Source: Blepharisma japonicum (Eukaryota > Ciliophora > Heterotrichea > Heterotrichida > Blepharismidae). From it: a stretch of 64,000 nt of DNA. Each line of letters starts with the position of its first letter. Positions within the stretch are counted from its first letter, which is position 1. The DNA lies in assembly GCA_949751835.1 (NCBI GenBank), contig CATKHK010000123.1, positions 43,980 through 107,979 of the forward strand. The letters run 5' to 3'. The position numbers and the translations under genes are program-made. The notes beneath the pieces are model-generated. The model was not told the origin of the DNA and made no database searches. It was given only the letters and a program-made list of their open reading frames with translations. Of the stretch, positions 33,070-44,396 are shown piece after piece.

Positions 33070-34152
33070 CTATTCTAAAATTAAATCTTCTCTCTTATGA
33101 GTCATTATTTCATTTTTGACTAAATCAAACTTGAAATATTCTTTTTTTTGGCTATCAGATACGATAAAGATCCCTCCTTTATTATATACACAATAAGGTA
33201 GATGACAAGCATTGGCATTAATTGTTTTTCCAATTATTTTTCAAATATATTCATCTCCAGCTTCGTTTTCGTAAATCAATCCGTTTGGCTCGTGTTTTAA
33301 TTCAATCAAATACAGCATTTCCGCTTTGATCAGGATCTTTTGTGAATTCTCTGTAAAATCATAAGGAATTGTTGAGAAAGAGTTAGTATAAGGGGAATAT
33401 ATCAATATATTTCTTTTATATCCAGAGATTAAAATATTGCCATTAAATATTATAGTACTACAATCCTTGTCAATTATCGGCATTTGAGCTATTTTAAATC
33501 ATTTATTTTTATCAAGATCAAATCTGCTAGAATAAAATGTAAATCTACTAAGATTATAACCACCAAAGCAATAAATAGTTCTATTGAAGCAAATAGCTGA
33601 AGAATAGCAGCAAGGCATTCCTCTTGGCAATGCTCGAACTTTATAATTACTGCCGACTATAAAAGTAATTCCAAGGTTTCATCATTCTCCAAAACAAAAT
33701 AGCTCATCATTTGGAAGTCGAAGAATGCATACACCGTATTGTAATTGTTTTGAAAGATTCAATTCAGAAAGATCCAAAAAAATATAGCTATTTCTCAATT
33801 TTTCAGTGTCAAAAATATGCAAGCAAGTTACCCTGTTTTCAATATTTCATAGTCTATAAATAGATGTGATTTTATGGTAGGCATCGATATATTTCTCATA
33901 AGCTTCATTAAGCTCAGGATTATTCACTGAGTTTTGATTCTTGTATCACTCACAGATTCTTCTGAATTCTTTCTCTGTTTGCGGGTTGTTATTATTCCTA
34001 CTTAAAATCGCAGATGCTTTTATTTCTAGATCTTGAGGAGTTAATGACTGATTAATAATATATTGATCGAACTCAGTTTCTATGAAATCTGGGTCATTGT
34101 TAGGAAATTTTTTACTTGAGATTAGTTTTGAACAAAGCAATTCATCCGCCAT
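33070..34152 (-). CDS. Kelch-repeat protein
   Basis: 360 aa, single exon, with several TGA codons as Trp (for example FGEWWN, NKWFKI). Residues about 1-90 are helical. From about 120 on there are kelch-type repeats: CYSSAICFNRTIYCFGGY ... FDLDKNKWFKIAQMP and STIIFNGNILISGY ... YSPYTNSFSTIP, with the Gly-Gly or Ser-Gly plus later Tyr/Trp pattern of a beta-propeller blade. About four or five blades are visible, some degenerate. Kelch propellers bind other proteins; partner unknown. No BTB or F-box domain is evident. Confidence 0.7.
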
Positions 34153-35311
34153 ATTATATATTATAATTTTCCCCTTTTTAGTGAGTTAAATGATCATTAA
34201 AATCTCTAAATTAACCCTCGTTGATTAACGAGCAAAAAAATTGTGTTAGCATAAGAATATATACGAGCAATAACTTTATATATAAATAACTTTCAAACAA
34301 ATTTTAAAAGAAATAATAAATTGGGCTTAACTAGAGGCTATGCCAAAGCCATTAATAGAAAATCAAGAATAAAATAATTTTTTTTTAGTTTTCTATTAAT
34401 AAAATAATTATTTCCGCCAAAAGTTGGATGATCTTATCCCGAATTATTTTGCCAAAAAGAAAATAGTATTGATGAGGGGAAATGTGCATTAGCATGATTC
34501 CTCGTAGTGCTGAATCTGATGAATTAAATAAAGTGGAGATAGAAGCTCTTATATGTTCGGAGCATGGAGATAGCACATGGAGCGTTTTTATGATAAATAG
34601 ATTTCTAGTAACTCTTCAGAAATAGTTTGATCATCAAAGGCCTGCCTTGGATGAGGTATGTGCAATTAGATAATACATTGAAAATAAAAAATTTCAGTTA
34701 TATGAACTTTCAAGTAAAATGTTTACTGAATTGAATTTGTGAAGTTTTTTTCTAAATTGTTTTTGCTACGAAATTGTGTGTCAATTGCTTTTGCTGATCC
34801 TGAAACTGATGATGTTAAGCTTAAGATGGTGGAGCTGTTGATGGTGGTGATACTGCTGATAGCGATCGTGTTGATATTTCAGTTGTCTCTTGCACAGTTA
34901 TAACTATTCTTTGATACAAAAGAGAGAAATGGTGCATCTACAGCGCTAAAATATAATGTATAAGTTATAATATTAATTAAAATAATTTTTTAACTCTATG
35001 ACTTTGAGAATGAGATCTTTAATAACTTGGACTTTTGAATTTAAGCACCACTGCAATTGTTTTATCTATAAATATTTAAGGGGAAAAAAATCTAAAATTA
35101 GTATGCTGAAATTAAGAAAAATGCCTGGGAATATATAATCAATTCAAGTTAGAAAAAATCACTATATAAATTTAAAAATTTAAATTGAGAAAAATGAAAA
35201 TCAAAGAGATATATAAAACAAATCACTTTAGATATTGGCTTGTGCTTATTAGGGTAAGTAGGCAAATTAATTCCCCCCATTTATCTCCTAATTATTACAT
35301 AAATAATTAAT
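34153..35311. other. Long spacer without a convincing gene
   Basis: Nearly 1.2 kb. It holds a 12-bp inverted repeat (34351-34362 with 34389-34400), and a short plus-strand frame (about 34740-34902) that would encode a single hydrophobic helix (KMVELLMVVILLIAIVLIF) but has no upstream ATG. A minus-strand frame of 63 codons (34385-34576) shows no recognisable features. Probably non-coding or decayed DNA. Confidence 0.5.
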
Positions 35312-36370
35312 TTAAGCATTAACCTGGCCTATTTCTATTTTTTTCATTGCTTTTTCATAATTTGGCTTTGCAATAGCTATTTTTCTTTCCAAAGTCTTTA
35401 CCTGCAGCAGCAGCTTATCTTCTTCACCTTTCAAGTCTATATAGTCAGACACACTTGGAAGACTATCTAGATCATTTTTCTGTAACTGCAATTTTCTCTG
35501 CTTTTCTCCTATAAACTTCACTGTCTTTTTCACTTTTTGGATGCTTTTCGTGTTCACTTTAATCTGCGAATCCGCGTCAGTTATTTCTTGTTTCAGCATC
35601 TCAAGCTTTTTTTCTTCTCTTTGCAAGGTTTCTTTTACATTGGTGAGCCTCAGTGTGCATTTTCCAGAAGTCACCTTCAATGATAGCAGCTGCTTATTTC
35701 TGTCATCAATATCTCTCACAAGCTTTTTATTTTCTATTTGAAGCTGATGGAAATCAATAAACTGCAAATCATCACTTGCTTGCTCTTTTTTCGCGATTTT
35801 TGCTTTTTCTTTCTTAATATTCCTATCAAGCTGCTGATTCTGGAGCTGGAATTTTTCAATGAGCATGTCTTTTTGTCTGAGTTTTTCTTCAATATACTTT
35901 ATAAGTCTTTCTGCCACGATTTTTCCAGTTCTTGAATTTTCAGAGCCCAAGACGATGTCACGCTTGAATTCATGAGCTTCTCGCTTGATTTCTGCAATAT
36001 TCATATCAATTTCATCAAGTACCGCTTTCAGCCACTCTAGTAGTTCTTCACTTTTCTTTTGGCCTTCTTGAATTTTCTTCTTAAGCTCTTCCAGCTCTCC
36101 AGTCGCAATGTCATACTTCTCCTGAAGTGATAAGGTGCGGACTTCCTGGATCTGCTGCTGGCCGCCTTTTCTACGCTTCCTACTTTTGTCAACTTCTTTG
36201 GTTTCTTCTTCAGTTTCAATGGGTTCGTTTTTCTTATTGTTGTTTATGTAGCTTTCGAAAAGCTTATTTTCCCTTCTAATAGTTTCGTTGTCTTTTCCCA
36301 AGTCTTCCAACATCTGGCTCAGCTGCTCAATAGTCATGGCCTCTAAGTCTGACCTTTTGAACCCACTCAT
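35312..36370 (-). CDS. CCDC113: CCDC113/CFAP263-like ciliary coiled-coil protein
   Basis: 352 aa, single exon, close to the family length (about 370 aa). After a charged N-terminus with a KSRKRRKGG basic patch, the protein is nearly all coiled coil. The order EAHEFKRDIV, ENSRTGKIVAERLIKYIEEKLRQKD, and FIDFHQLQIENKKL is the signature of CCDC113 (with its partner CCDC96) in the axoneme, where these proteins link dynein regulatory and radial-spoke 3 regions and are also found at centriolar satellites. Function here is inferred from the family. Confidence 0.87.
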   Translation of the reverse strand: MSGFKRSDLEAMTIEQLSQMLEDLGKDNETIRRENKLFESYINNNKKNEPIETEEETKEVDKSRKRRKGGQQQIQEVRTLSLQEKYDIATGELEELKKKIQEGQKKSEELLEWLKAVLDEIDMNIAEIKREAHEFKRDIVLGSENSRTGKIVAERLIKYIEEKLRQKDMLIEKFQLQNQQLDRNIKKEKAKIAKKEQASDDLQFIDFHQLQIENKKLVRDIDDRNKQLLSLKVTSGKCTLRLTNVKETLQREEKKLEMLKQEITDADSQIKVNTKSIQKVKKTVKFIGEKQRKLQLQKNDLDSLPSVSDYIDLKGEEDKLLLQVKTLERKIAIAKPNYEKAMKKIEIGQVNA

Positions 36371-36488
36371 AATTTTTATAAGACTCCATGATTTAACCGC
36401 TTCTTATCACTATTGAAAAGTTATTTTGCACCATAAAAGTTTGAATATTTAAATAAAGAATTATTTTATTCAATAATCTAACATGAAT

Positions 36489-37259
36489 TTATTGATCTCC
36501 CAGGATTTCTACTCGAATTGATAGCCTTTTATAGCCTTCTTCCAGCTCGTCAGCTGATTCTAGTATATATTTTTCAGCGATTTTAATGCTGATGTGAAAA
36601 GGCAGTGTGGTGTATTTGTTTTTGCAGTATTGGATCGGCTCAGACTTCACAAAGAACTCTACTTGGTATTCCGGGCTCACAGTCGTCAATCGTAAAGTTC
36701 TCCTTCGTATCCCCATATCATAGAGATGAAGATAAAAAGTTTCTCCATTGCAAAACGATTTGTTTACAATTACATCATCCGCGAATTTCCAAATGCTGTA
36801 GCCCCAATCTGCATTTCTCCATGTTTTTGAATTCCAGCCTCTCACAGCGCCACTGGAAGCCATTTCAAACTGCTTTACCTGGTGGACAACTATGAGGTGG
36901 TCAATTAAGCATTCGCCAGCCCACTGGCACTCGTCAAAAATGCATGGGACATTTGGATTGAACGTGCAGACCTGCTCATGATTTCGTTTTTGGCTCAAGA
37001 CCAAACGTTTTCCACACCCTTTGAAGGAGCAGATCACTTCGATACTTTCAAGCATTCTTTCTAAAGCAATGTTTCGGAATTTGTTTAGCAGAGGCAAAGA
37101 ACATTCTGGGCATGTGGTTTTTGTTTCTGAACAAGTTTTGCAGATTGAGTGGCCATTGCAGCATTGGAAAACTGGAGGTAGAAATAGCTTGCTACAGGCA
37201 GGGCATTCAAGGCTGCTGAGGAGCTGTTTGTCGATTTGTAAAGAATCTTCTCTTTCCAT
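36489..37259 (-). CDS. SIAH/seven-in-absentia-type RING E3 ubiquitin ligase
   Basis: 256 aa, single exon. The N-terminal RING (about 17-55) has CPAC, CCNGHSICKTC and CPEC in the C3HC4 order. Two SIAH zinc fingers follow (CSFKGCGKRL...HEQVCTF; CIFDECQWAG...HLIVVH), then a beta-sandwich TRAF-like substrate-binding domain to the C-terminus (VSPEYQVEFFVKSEP; KRLSIRVEIL). Length is close to animal SIAH (about 280 aa). It should attach ubiquitin to bound substrates for proteasomal turnover. Divergent from the next gene with 124 bp between starts. Confidence 0.92.
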   Translation of the reverse strand: MEREDSLQIDKQLLSSLECPACSKLFLPPVFQCCNGHSICKTCSETKTTCPECSLPLLNKFRNIALERMLESIEVICSFKGCGKRLVLSQKRNHEQVCTFNPNVPCIFDECQWAGECLIDHLIVVHQVKQFEMASSGAVRGWNSKTWRNADWGYSIWKFADDVIVNKSFCNGETFYLHLYDMGIRRRTLRLTTVSPEYQVEFFVKSEPIQYCKNKYTTLPFHISIKIAEKYILESADELEEGYKRLSIRVEILGDQ

Positions 37260-37383
37260 CTTGGTTTTGTAAAATTAGATAGTAATATAATGTTTATAAT
37301 CTTATGTTTTATTTATAATTAGGAATTTGATTATAAATGTATCAAAGGTTAAATTATTTGCTATATCATAATTCAATATTTAA

Positions 37384-38478
37384 ATGAATAGCATCATCTT
37401 AGGAAAAAATTTGGTTCAAAAAGCAGTTATAGAAGGTCGGTTTAACGCTGCCATAGAATGAAAGGATGAAAATCTCACTTCAGAAGCAATTCCCCTCAAA
37501 GACATATTAAACTTCAATTTAAACTCAGTCCCCAATCTTTATGAGTACAACCCTGCTAAATTAGCTTTCAAAATCGACTTTACAGACCACGATATGATGG
37601 CACGAGCAATTGCAAAGGTAACCCCACCAAATGAGCAGTTTAAAGCTATGTTTCTAGAAGAGCCAATGAGCATATGCGGGATTAACTATATGGGAAAAAT
37701 CATCATAAATCATCCTGATGATGTATCTTTCACAGTTTACCTCCCAGGAGAACTTACTTATGACCCAGCCGCAAGATTCAGTAACGAAATAGATTGCTTA
37801 TGGGTGAATTCTTCTCAGTTTACCTTAATTGTTGCATTTACAGCGGTCTTGATCAAAGCAGCAATGGTAGGAGCTTCAAAAGATTTTTTAAAGAAAATTT
37901 ACCTCATAACAAAGCCAATTATTTCCAAATATTATAAAAAGGAGCTTTTATTCAGATGAATGTATAAACAAGTAAAATTTTCCTGCATTAAGAAAGTGCA
38001 GCCAATGCCATATGGAGAAGTTCTGTCCAAAAGAAGCATTGCAACAGTTTTATTGGGGAAACAAACTCCAAGTGCACATACAAAACTATATTTAGAAAAT
38101 TATTTAAAATTTAAAACAGGAGGAATTCCAAACGAAAAAATAAAGATACCCACCCAATATTTCGAAGAGCTCAAAGAGGATACAGAAGTTGAAGATGAAA
38201 TAAAAAAAACAGCTGAGGCTAATACATCTCGCAATAATAAGCATACCCTAGCATTAACTTCACTCCCAATTTTGGTTGAAGACACAAATGGTGGGCCAAC
38301 TATTGACGAAATCGAAATGGAAATTGATAACATTTGTGAAGGCTATATCAGAGCAATGGACATCAATTTCTTTAAAATTGAACAGCTATTAAAAGATGGA
38401 AAACATGACGAAGATCCAATGGAAGATCCTAAATTCTCAATAGAGTCCTCATTATCATCCCAATGTCCTCTTTTTTAA
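37384..38478 (+). CDS. Unrecognised conserved-looking protein, 364 aa
   Basis: Single exon; the start at 37384 is upstream of a TGA read as Trp (AAIEWKDEN), and a second TGA-Trp lies at LLFRWMYKQ. The first 190 residues look globular (alternating hydrophobic strands, TDHDMMARAIAKVTPPNEQF, YLPGELTYDPAARF); a hydrophobic helix (LIVAFTAVLIKAAMVGA) could be a membrane segment or a buried helix. The last 100 residues are acidic. I do not recognise a family. Followed 43 bp later by DBP4 in the same orientation. Confidence 0.75.
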
Positions 38479-38521
38479 CATAAGATTTTGGTAATAAATA
38501 GCTTTATATACCTCACATAAA

Positions 38522-40474
38522 ATGGTTAAAAGAGACAGAGACTTTTTCCCACAAGCTGACAAGCTCAAAGAAAGGATCCAAGCTGAAACTCCGCCATCTG
38601 GCATATATGGCCTTCTTGACGAAAAAGACAGCGACAAGCTTGAATTTATCAAGCTTAAATTTTCCGAACTCCCCATATCTAAAAACACAATCACAGGATG
38701 CATCAAAAACCAATGGACTACGATGACACCAATTCAAAGAGGCGCAATCCCTCATGCACTTGCAGGACGCGATGTCTTGGGGACTGCTTTAACTGGCTCT
38801 GGTAAATCTCTTGCATTCTTGATTCCAGCTCTAGAAAAACTTTATCGAGAAAAGTGGTCGAAAATAGATGGGCTCGGGTGCTTAATTATAGTTCCTACAA
38901 GAGAGCTTGGGATTCAGCTATTTGAAACCATGAAAAAGCTAGGCGAAAGGCACCAATTTTCAGTAGGTCTTGTGATCGGTGGCAAAGACTTAGAGCATGA
39001 AAAAGAAAGGATAGGAATGATGAACATTTTGATAGCTACACCAGGAAGGTTGCTTCAGCACATGCAGGAGACATCGGATTTCCGGACAGACAACTTGCAG
39101 ATGCTTATAATTGATGAGGCAGATAGGATTCTTGAAATGGGGTTCGAAGAAGCATTAAACAGTATTTTAGAATACCTTCCTCCCCACAGACAAAATCTCC
39201 TTTTTTCTGCTACATTATCCAAATCAATACAAAGTCTAGTTAAGCTGCATCTTAACAGCCCTGAATATATAAATGTTCTTCCAAATAAAGAAGACATCGG
39301 CACACAATCAAAATTAACCCAGCATTACATAGTAATTGACCTTCCACACAAACTTAATTTGCTGTTTTCCTTTATTCGATCACATGTGAAATGCAAGATT
39401 TTGGTATTTTTTTCGTCATGTAAACAAGTGAGGTTCACTTATGAGACTTTCAAAAAAATGCACCCTGGGATTCCACTTATGGAACTTCATGGAGGACAAA
39501 GACAGGACAAAAGAACAGCTATTTATTTTAATTTTTTGGAGAAGCCAGAAGCTGTTTTATTTGCGACTGACATAGCAAGTCGTGGGCTGGATTTCCCAGC
39601 TGTGCATTGGGTAGTTCAAGTTGACTGCCCAGAAGATGTGCAATCTTATATACACAGAGTTGGCAGAACTGCTAGATATAAATCAGGCGGAAATGCATTA
39701 TTATTCCTTTTGCCATCAGAAATTAAATTTATTGAGTATTTAGAAGAGAGGAAAATAAATATGAAAAAAATCAAGCCAAATCCTAAAAAGACGTATTCAA
39801 TTGTGAATAACTTGGCAAATTTTGTTGCAGAAGACTCAGCTATAAAACATTTGGCAGAAACCTACTTCAAAAGCTACGTGAGGTCAGTTTTCCTTAACCC
39901 AAATAAAGAGGTGTTTAACTTCAACGCTTTGCCCTTCAAAGAGTTCTCTGCATCTTTAGGATTAACAGGAGACCCAAATATTAATTTAGTCGAAGGTGAT
40001 GGCGAAACGAGGAAAAAGACGAAATTAGAGATCCTCAAAGAAAAAATCAAAAAGAAAAAAGAAGAGAAAAAGCGAAAACTTGCAGAGGAAAATGCACAAG
40101 AAGAGGCTGAAGAAATTACAAAAGAGGAAGAGCCTGAAGAAATTGAAAATAATGAAGCAGAAAATATGGAAGTTGAAAGCGACGAAGACCTATTCCAAAT
40201 AAAGAGGAAAAATCACGGCTTAGAAGAAATCGGGCTTGAAGCAATCCAAGAAGACTTCATGAGCAAACGCCAGCTGAAGAAGAAGAAAAAAGAAAGCATT
40301 GAGTTCAGCCAAAACCCTGAAGAAGATCTGACTGAAAAAGTGATTTCCAGAGTCAAAGAAACCGCAGAAATTGCAAAGATCAAAGAAAAACAAAGGATCA
40401 AGAAGAAGCATAAAGAAGAAAGACTCAAGGCCCGCTCACAGCGAGAAGCAGGAAGTGAAGAAGAGGAGTTATAA
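38522..40474 (+). CDS. DBP4: DEAD-box RNA helicase DBP4/DDX10
   Basis: 650 aa, single exon. Helicase core about 45-420: Q motif (FSELPIS...MTPIQRGAIPHALAG), Walker A LTGSGKS, PTRELG, IATPGR, the DEAD box (IIDEADRI), SAT (FSATLSK), and in domain 2 TDIASRGLDFP and HRVGRTAR. DWSK-like segments such as YREKWSKIDGLG and LLQHMQETSDF are specific for the Dbp4/DDX10 subgroup. The C-terminus is a Lys/Glu-rich extension (KKKKEEKKRK). It helps release U14 snoRNA from pre-rRNA during small-subunit assembly. The MED14-like gene starts only 9 bp after its stop. Confidence 0.96.
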   Translation: MVKRDRDFFPQADKLKERIQAETPPSGIYGLLDEKDSDKLEFIKLKFSELPISKNTITGCIKNQWTTMTPIQRGAIPHALAGRDVLGTALTGSGKSLAFLIPALEKLYREKWSKIDGLGCLIIVPTRELGIQLFETMKKLGERHQFSVGLVIGGKDLEHEKERIGMMNILIATPGRLLQHMQETSDFRTDNLQMLIIDEADRILEMGFEEALNSILEYLPPHRQNLLFSATLSKSIQSLVKLHLNSPEYINVLPNKEDIGTQSKLTQHYIVIDLPHKLNLLFSFIRSHVKCKILVFFSSCKQVRFTYETFKKMHPGIPLMELHGGQRQDKRTAIYFNFLEKPEAVLFATDIASRGLDFPAVHWVVQVDCPEDVQSYIHRVGRTARYKSGGNALLFLLPSEIKFIEYLEERKINMKKIKPNPKKTYSIVNNLANFVAEDSAIKHLAETYFKSYVRSVFLNPNKEVFNFNALPFKEFSASLGLTGDPNINLVEGDGETRKKTKLEILKEKIKKKKEEKKRKLAEENAQEEAEEITKEEEPEEIENNEAENMEVESDEDLFQIKRKNHGLEEIGLEAIQEDFMSKRQLKKKKKESIEFSQNPEEDLTEKVISRVKETAEIAKIKEKQRIKKKHKEERLKARSQREAGSEEEEL

Positions 40475-40483
40475 ATAATTAAA

Positions 40484-42109
40484 ATGGAAGTAGTGAAACT
40501 AAGAGACCTAATACGCTGCATTTCTCAGCACCTCGCAAGAGAGCTCCACGAATTAACCAGGGCTGCTTCCAAACGGCATGCACTTGTAGAGTACTGTAGC
40601 AGAACCCGCTCTCTATTAAAAAGACTTAAAAAGGTAATATCATGGTCCCGCTCCTATGCTGCATTATGGTCGAGAATCCCAATGCTTAAAAATTATCTAG
40701 GAGATAGGTCACGCATATATAAAGAAACGGCTTGGATGCTTGGCGTCCTGCACTCAGAACAGCTATATCGGCTAAGAACGCCAAAATTCGCTTTAAATGA
40801 GGCTTCTGATATTCTATGCAGAGGAGAGTACAGAGGATTTCCTTTGGCAGGCAGCGTGATAACCCCAAAGAAGGTGCCGCTTTCTAAGCTGACGCAGTAT
40901 TTAAAGCACAAAAGTTTATTAGTCGATCATCCAGCTGGACTTACATTAGAGTAATTGAGATGTAGAGTGGCTGATGGGAAACTCAATGCAACTCGGAATG
41001 ATTTTCAGTTCAGTGTGTCATTGAGAGAAGAAAACAAAGAATTGTTGTGGATGCTGTGTGATTTTCAGCTCTCAACACAGCAAATTAATGTTAATCAAGT
41101 ATATTTCAATTAGAAAAATCTGATTTTTCAAGAAATGCAAAACCTTTTAAAGCCTCCACAAAATCACCTAGCCTTGGTAAAGCTGGACACACACTTAAAA
41201 AGAACTTGTGCGTCAGGAATTTTAGAAAATTTACAGAAACAAGCTAAGCAAAACACAATTATTAATATAAATTACACAGCTGGGGCCAGTTTAAGAGTTT
41301 CTTATTGGTCTCAATATTATCCATCTTATTTTGAAGTCTTGATTAAAGATTCTGATATTATAATTTCCCACTCCCCACCAATTCCTTTTAATTTTGAGTT
41401 CACCTCAGACTTTTCAAGCTTGCTCGACACTGTTTTATCTTCACATAGGATTTACCGACTTCAAAAGCTGATTGGCGATTTTGCTGATATTTGCTATAAC
41501 TTGAATGACCATCTTGAAGTATTTATAGACGAAAAATGCACTGTAACTATTGATTTTTCCTATTTTTCTGGAGCCAGCAGAGTCGAGCTAATGGGTGAAT
41601 ATAGCAGCTATTTATCAGAAACTCTCAATAAAGGCATTAGCGAAAGTTTCTGAGCAGAAATCAGAGAAATGGCGTTCAATATCCAGCTGAACTCAGTTTG
41701 CAGGTGCTTAGACTCAGCAATTGTCAGCTCACCATTAAGATTCAGTAAAAGCTTCTACAATTTACTAAGTGAAGGCATGCAGGTCGAGAGAAAAGAGCAA
41801 GACGTCCTGGGTTATATAGAAATTGGCCAAGCTGTTCCAACTGACACTGAAGGCAATATCAGGATTTTTGCCGTCAAAATAAGCAAATTCAAAGGCTTAA
41901 AATTTGAGTTCGTCGTCTACATCAACACCGAGCTTGAGCTCTGCATTGATTTAGGAGCCTGGAACCCTCCTGAAGACCTCAAAGAATGCCTAAGCAGTGT
42001 AATCAAAAGAGCAACAGAAACCATGACCATCCTAAAAATCCCCTTTATGCTCTCAGCAAAGCCTGAATTTGAAACTAAAACAAACTCCCTAATAAATAAA
42101 ATATGGTAA
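40484..42109 (+). CDS. MED14: Mediator complex subunit 14-like protein
   Basis: Spliced length 531 aa; two 15-nt introns (40951-40965 and 41099-41113) join three open stretches, each intron removing in-frame stops. The N-terminus matches the MED14 signature: VKLRDLIRCISQ, RHALVEYCSRTRSLLKRLKKVISWS, a RIPMLKNYL block, then ALNEASDILCRGEYRGFPL, equal to the 'TALDVLTTGTYxRLP' element of the family. MED14 is the scaffold joining Mediator head, middle and tail for RNA polymerase II transcription. It is much shorter than animal/yeast MED14 (over 1000 aa); the missing C-terminal tail-binding part suggests a minimal scaffold. Motif-level assignment. Confidence 0.72.
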
Positions 42110-42119
42110 CTCATTAGTA

Positions 42120-42887
42120 TTAATTATGACATGAACTGTCATGATATTCGTTGAATACACATAAGGAAATTAAATCTATTTGAGAAAACCGTCTCCTGAG
42201 CATCGCAGTGCTTCTCGGTTTGGGCTTTGGAGGCTTTTGCCTTTTAATATGTATGTTTTGCTCTGAAACTTGGTGAGATACTGGAATTTCATTAATATCG
42301 ATCCCTTTTGATTTTCAGAGCTTGCCAATAGGCTTGAGGAGCATTCGGCTACTGTAGCAGTGTCGCTCACTTTTGAGCTTTTCAGGAGTCCTTTCTGTAG
42401 GGGGAGGAGGTACTGTGATCACATTACCCAAGACTGGAATTGATAGATTTCGCCTTTTGGATTTGGAGGTAGATTGCTTTCTAGCTGAAACTTGGTCATT
42501 GTCTTCACTGTCAGTAGGAATCTGAAAATTTGGGATCGGGAGTCTGAGCTTTTTGCTGCTGAACATAGAGAATTGGATCCCAATTTCGTCTTTGAAAAAA
42601 GAAAAACTTTCAGGCTCCTCATCTTTCTTTTCAGTCTTCAGTGTTCTGAGACTTTTCGACTGCTTTGCTATTTTTGCAAAGCCATTTGTGTTAGGAATCG
42701 AAGATTCCTCTCTTTTAAAACCTCAGATATTGCCTCGGGCTGAATTAGCAGGCTTTGTGCTGCTTTGAGGTTTACTAATTCCTGGAGACCCTATCACGTT
42801 TACTTGGTACTTTAGAAAGGGTAAAATATCATAAGCTTTCAGTAATGGTTTGTTTGCTTTAATTGTATCTTTGTCAATAACTTCCAT
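42120..42887 (-). CDS. Hypothetical basic, low-complexity protein
   Basis: 255 aa, single exon with two TGA-Trp codons (GNIWGFK, GKLWKSK). Rich in Lys, Ser and Pro (VPPPPTERTPEKLKS; KRQKPPKPKPRS), mostly predicted disordered, no motif recognised. Its stop lies 10 bp from the convergent MED14-like gene. Confidence 0.6.
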
Positions 42888-43138
42888 CTATTAATTATTA
42901 AAATGACTATTTATAATTAATTCTTACTCTCCCTCATGCGGTTACCAAAATTTTTGGCTAGGTCAATCAAGATCTTTATATTTGCATTAAAATGTAAAAA
43001 GAAGGAGTAAGTCTGATCAGCAGGATATCAAAAGGATTATTGACTTTTATAAAGAAATATTTCTAGTTTATCACGAAGAAATGTCTGCATGCTGGGATAA
43101 TGGATTTTCTTTAAATAAATCCTAATTAATTAATCTTA

Positions 43139-43768
43139 ATGAAAATACCTTTTTTACTCGGTATTGGGATTATCCCAGGTGTCACTGTAGCAGGGATAGT
43201 TTCAAAATATTACCAGCCAAATGAAGTTTCTGGGAGATGAATTTTCCAAGGCATTGACATTAGGCTTGAAAGAAATTTGGCAAGGAAAATCATGCAGACA
43301 TGAGGAAAAAAGATGAGTTTGAAGTACAAAGAAGAAAATTTTCCTTTTCTTGAAGAAATATATAAGAAAATTGTTGCAAATTATCCAGTAAAATTACCTG
43401 GAAAGCTTCATTTCTTAAAGACAGATGAGCATATCTTGAATATTCTTCCAACTGGGGATGCATTTATAAGTTCAGGAGCTATAAAAGGACTTGATGAATC
43501 AGGGATTGCGAACGTGATTGCACATGAATTTTCCCATTTGAAGCTTTTTCATGCTCAAGAGCACATTGGATATTCAAAGCCAATAGCACTATGAGTAGCA
43601 TGAATGAGTAGAAATAACCATCATACAACAGAGAGATTGAGAACATATCTGCTAAATCCAAAATATAATGAGCAGCAAGAGACTGAAGCTCAGCAACTTA
43701 CAAAAGCATATCTTGCAAAAACTGAATATCACGAAACACATTATAATTGTTTAAGATCAGCAAATTAA
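43139..43768 (+). CDS. M48-family metallopeptidase (OMA1-like), short
   Basis: 209 aa, single exon, several TGA-Trp codons (SGRWIFQG, MQTWGKK, IALWVAWMS). An N-terminal hydrophobic helix (PFLLGIGIIPGVTVAGIV) is a signal anchor or mitochondrial/ER membrane segment. The zinc motif is HEFSH (NVIAHEFSHLKLFH, about residues 138-151), preceded by ILPTGDAFISSGAI as in M48 peptidases; the third ligand is probably the Glu of QETEAQQL. It lacks the usual C-terminal 'HP-S-x-x-R-I' part, which instead appears as a separate decayed piece 440 bp downstream. Confidence 0.78.
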
Positions 43769-44396
43769 CGATTTAATTTTATTGTCTATTTTAATTGAGC
43801 TTACTGGCTACTTGAGAGTTAGCTCGGAAAGCTTCAATCAAACAGCTGATTGTTACTAATATAGGTAAAGATCTTAGCATTCTATTATGGTACTTAAATA
43901 CTATAAAGAAATTCCCAGCATATGGAAAATATGAAAACATACTTTTACATCTTAAAATTTCATAAAATATGGAGAATAGAGATAGTGGGTATATCGGCTC
44001 ATAAATTTTTCAAATTTCTGCTTGCTGTCGGCTAAAAACAAATTCTAATATAGATCTTCAAAATACTTGGACTAATATAATTTAAAATATGCATACATCA
44101 AATTATTTAAAATAATATAATTTTTTCTATCGTAAAACAGGGAAAAGTTTTTGCTTAAAAAATTATTGAAGTAAGCAATACATCCAAACAGCAGCTGAAG
44201 AAACTAAACATCAGGAGATTATGCATTTCAAGAACTTGCAAGAAAATTAATCGAATGTCCAAGCAATCACATGAGAAGAATAAAAAATATTGATTTTTCA
44301 AGTCTCCTTTCAGATATATCTCCTAGTTAGAAGCTGATAAGTAGAATAAAGCAGACAGTTCAGAAATCGTTTAGTGAATTGTCATTTATATTACTA
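43769..44396. other. Spacer with a fragment resembling an M48 C-terminus
   Basis: No complete gene. A plus-strand stretch at 44208-44330 reads TSGDYAFQELARKLIECPSN then HMRRIKNIDF before TAG, which resembles the end of M48/OMA1 peptidases (PSxHxxRI). It has no start and is not in frame with the gene upstream, so it may be the broken tail of that gene or a decayed paralog. Confidence 0.35.

Noticed and set aside
34385-34576. 63-codon minus-strand frame in the 34-35 kb spacer
   Set aside because: Short, no homology, hydrophobic/low-complexity tail and no support from TGA-Trp extension.
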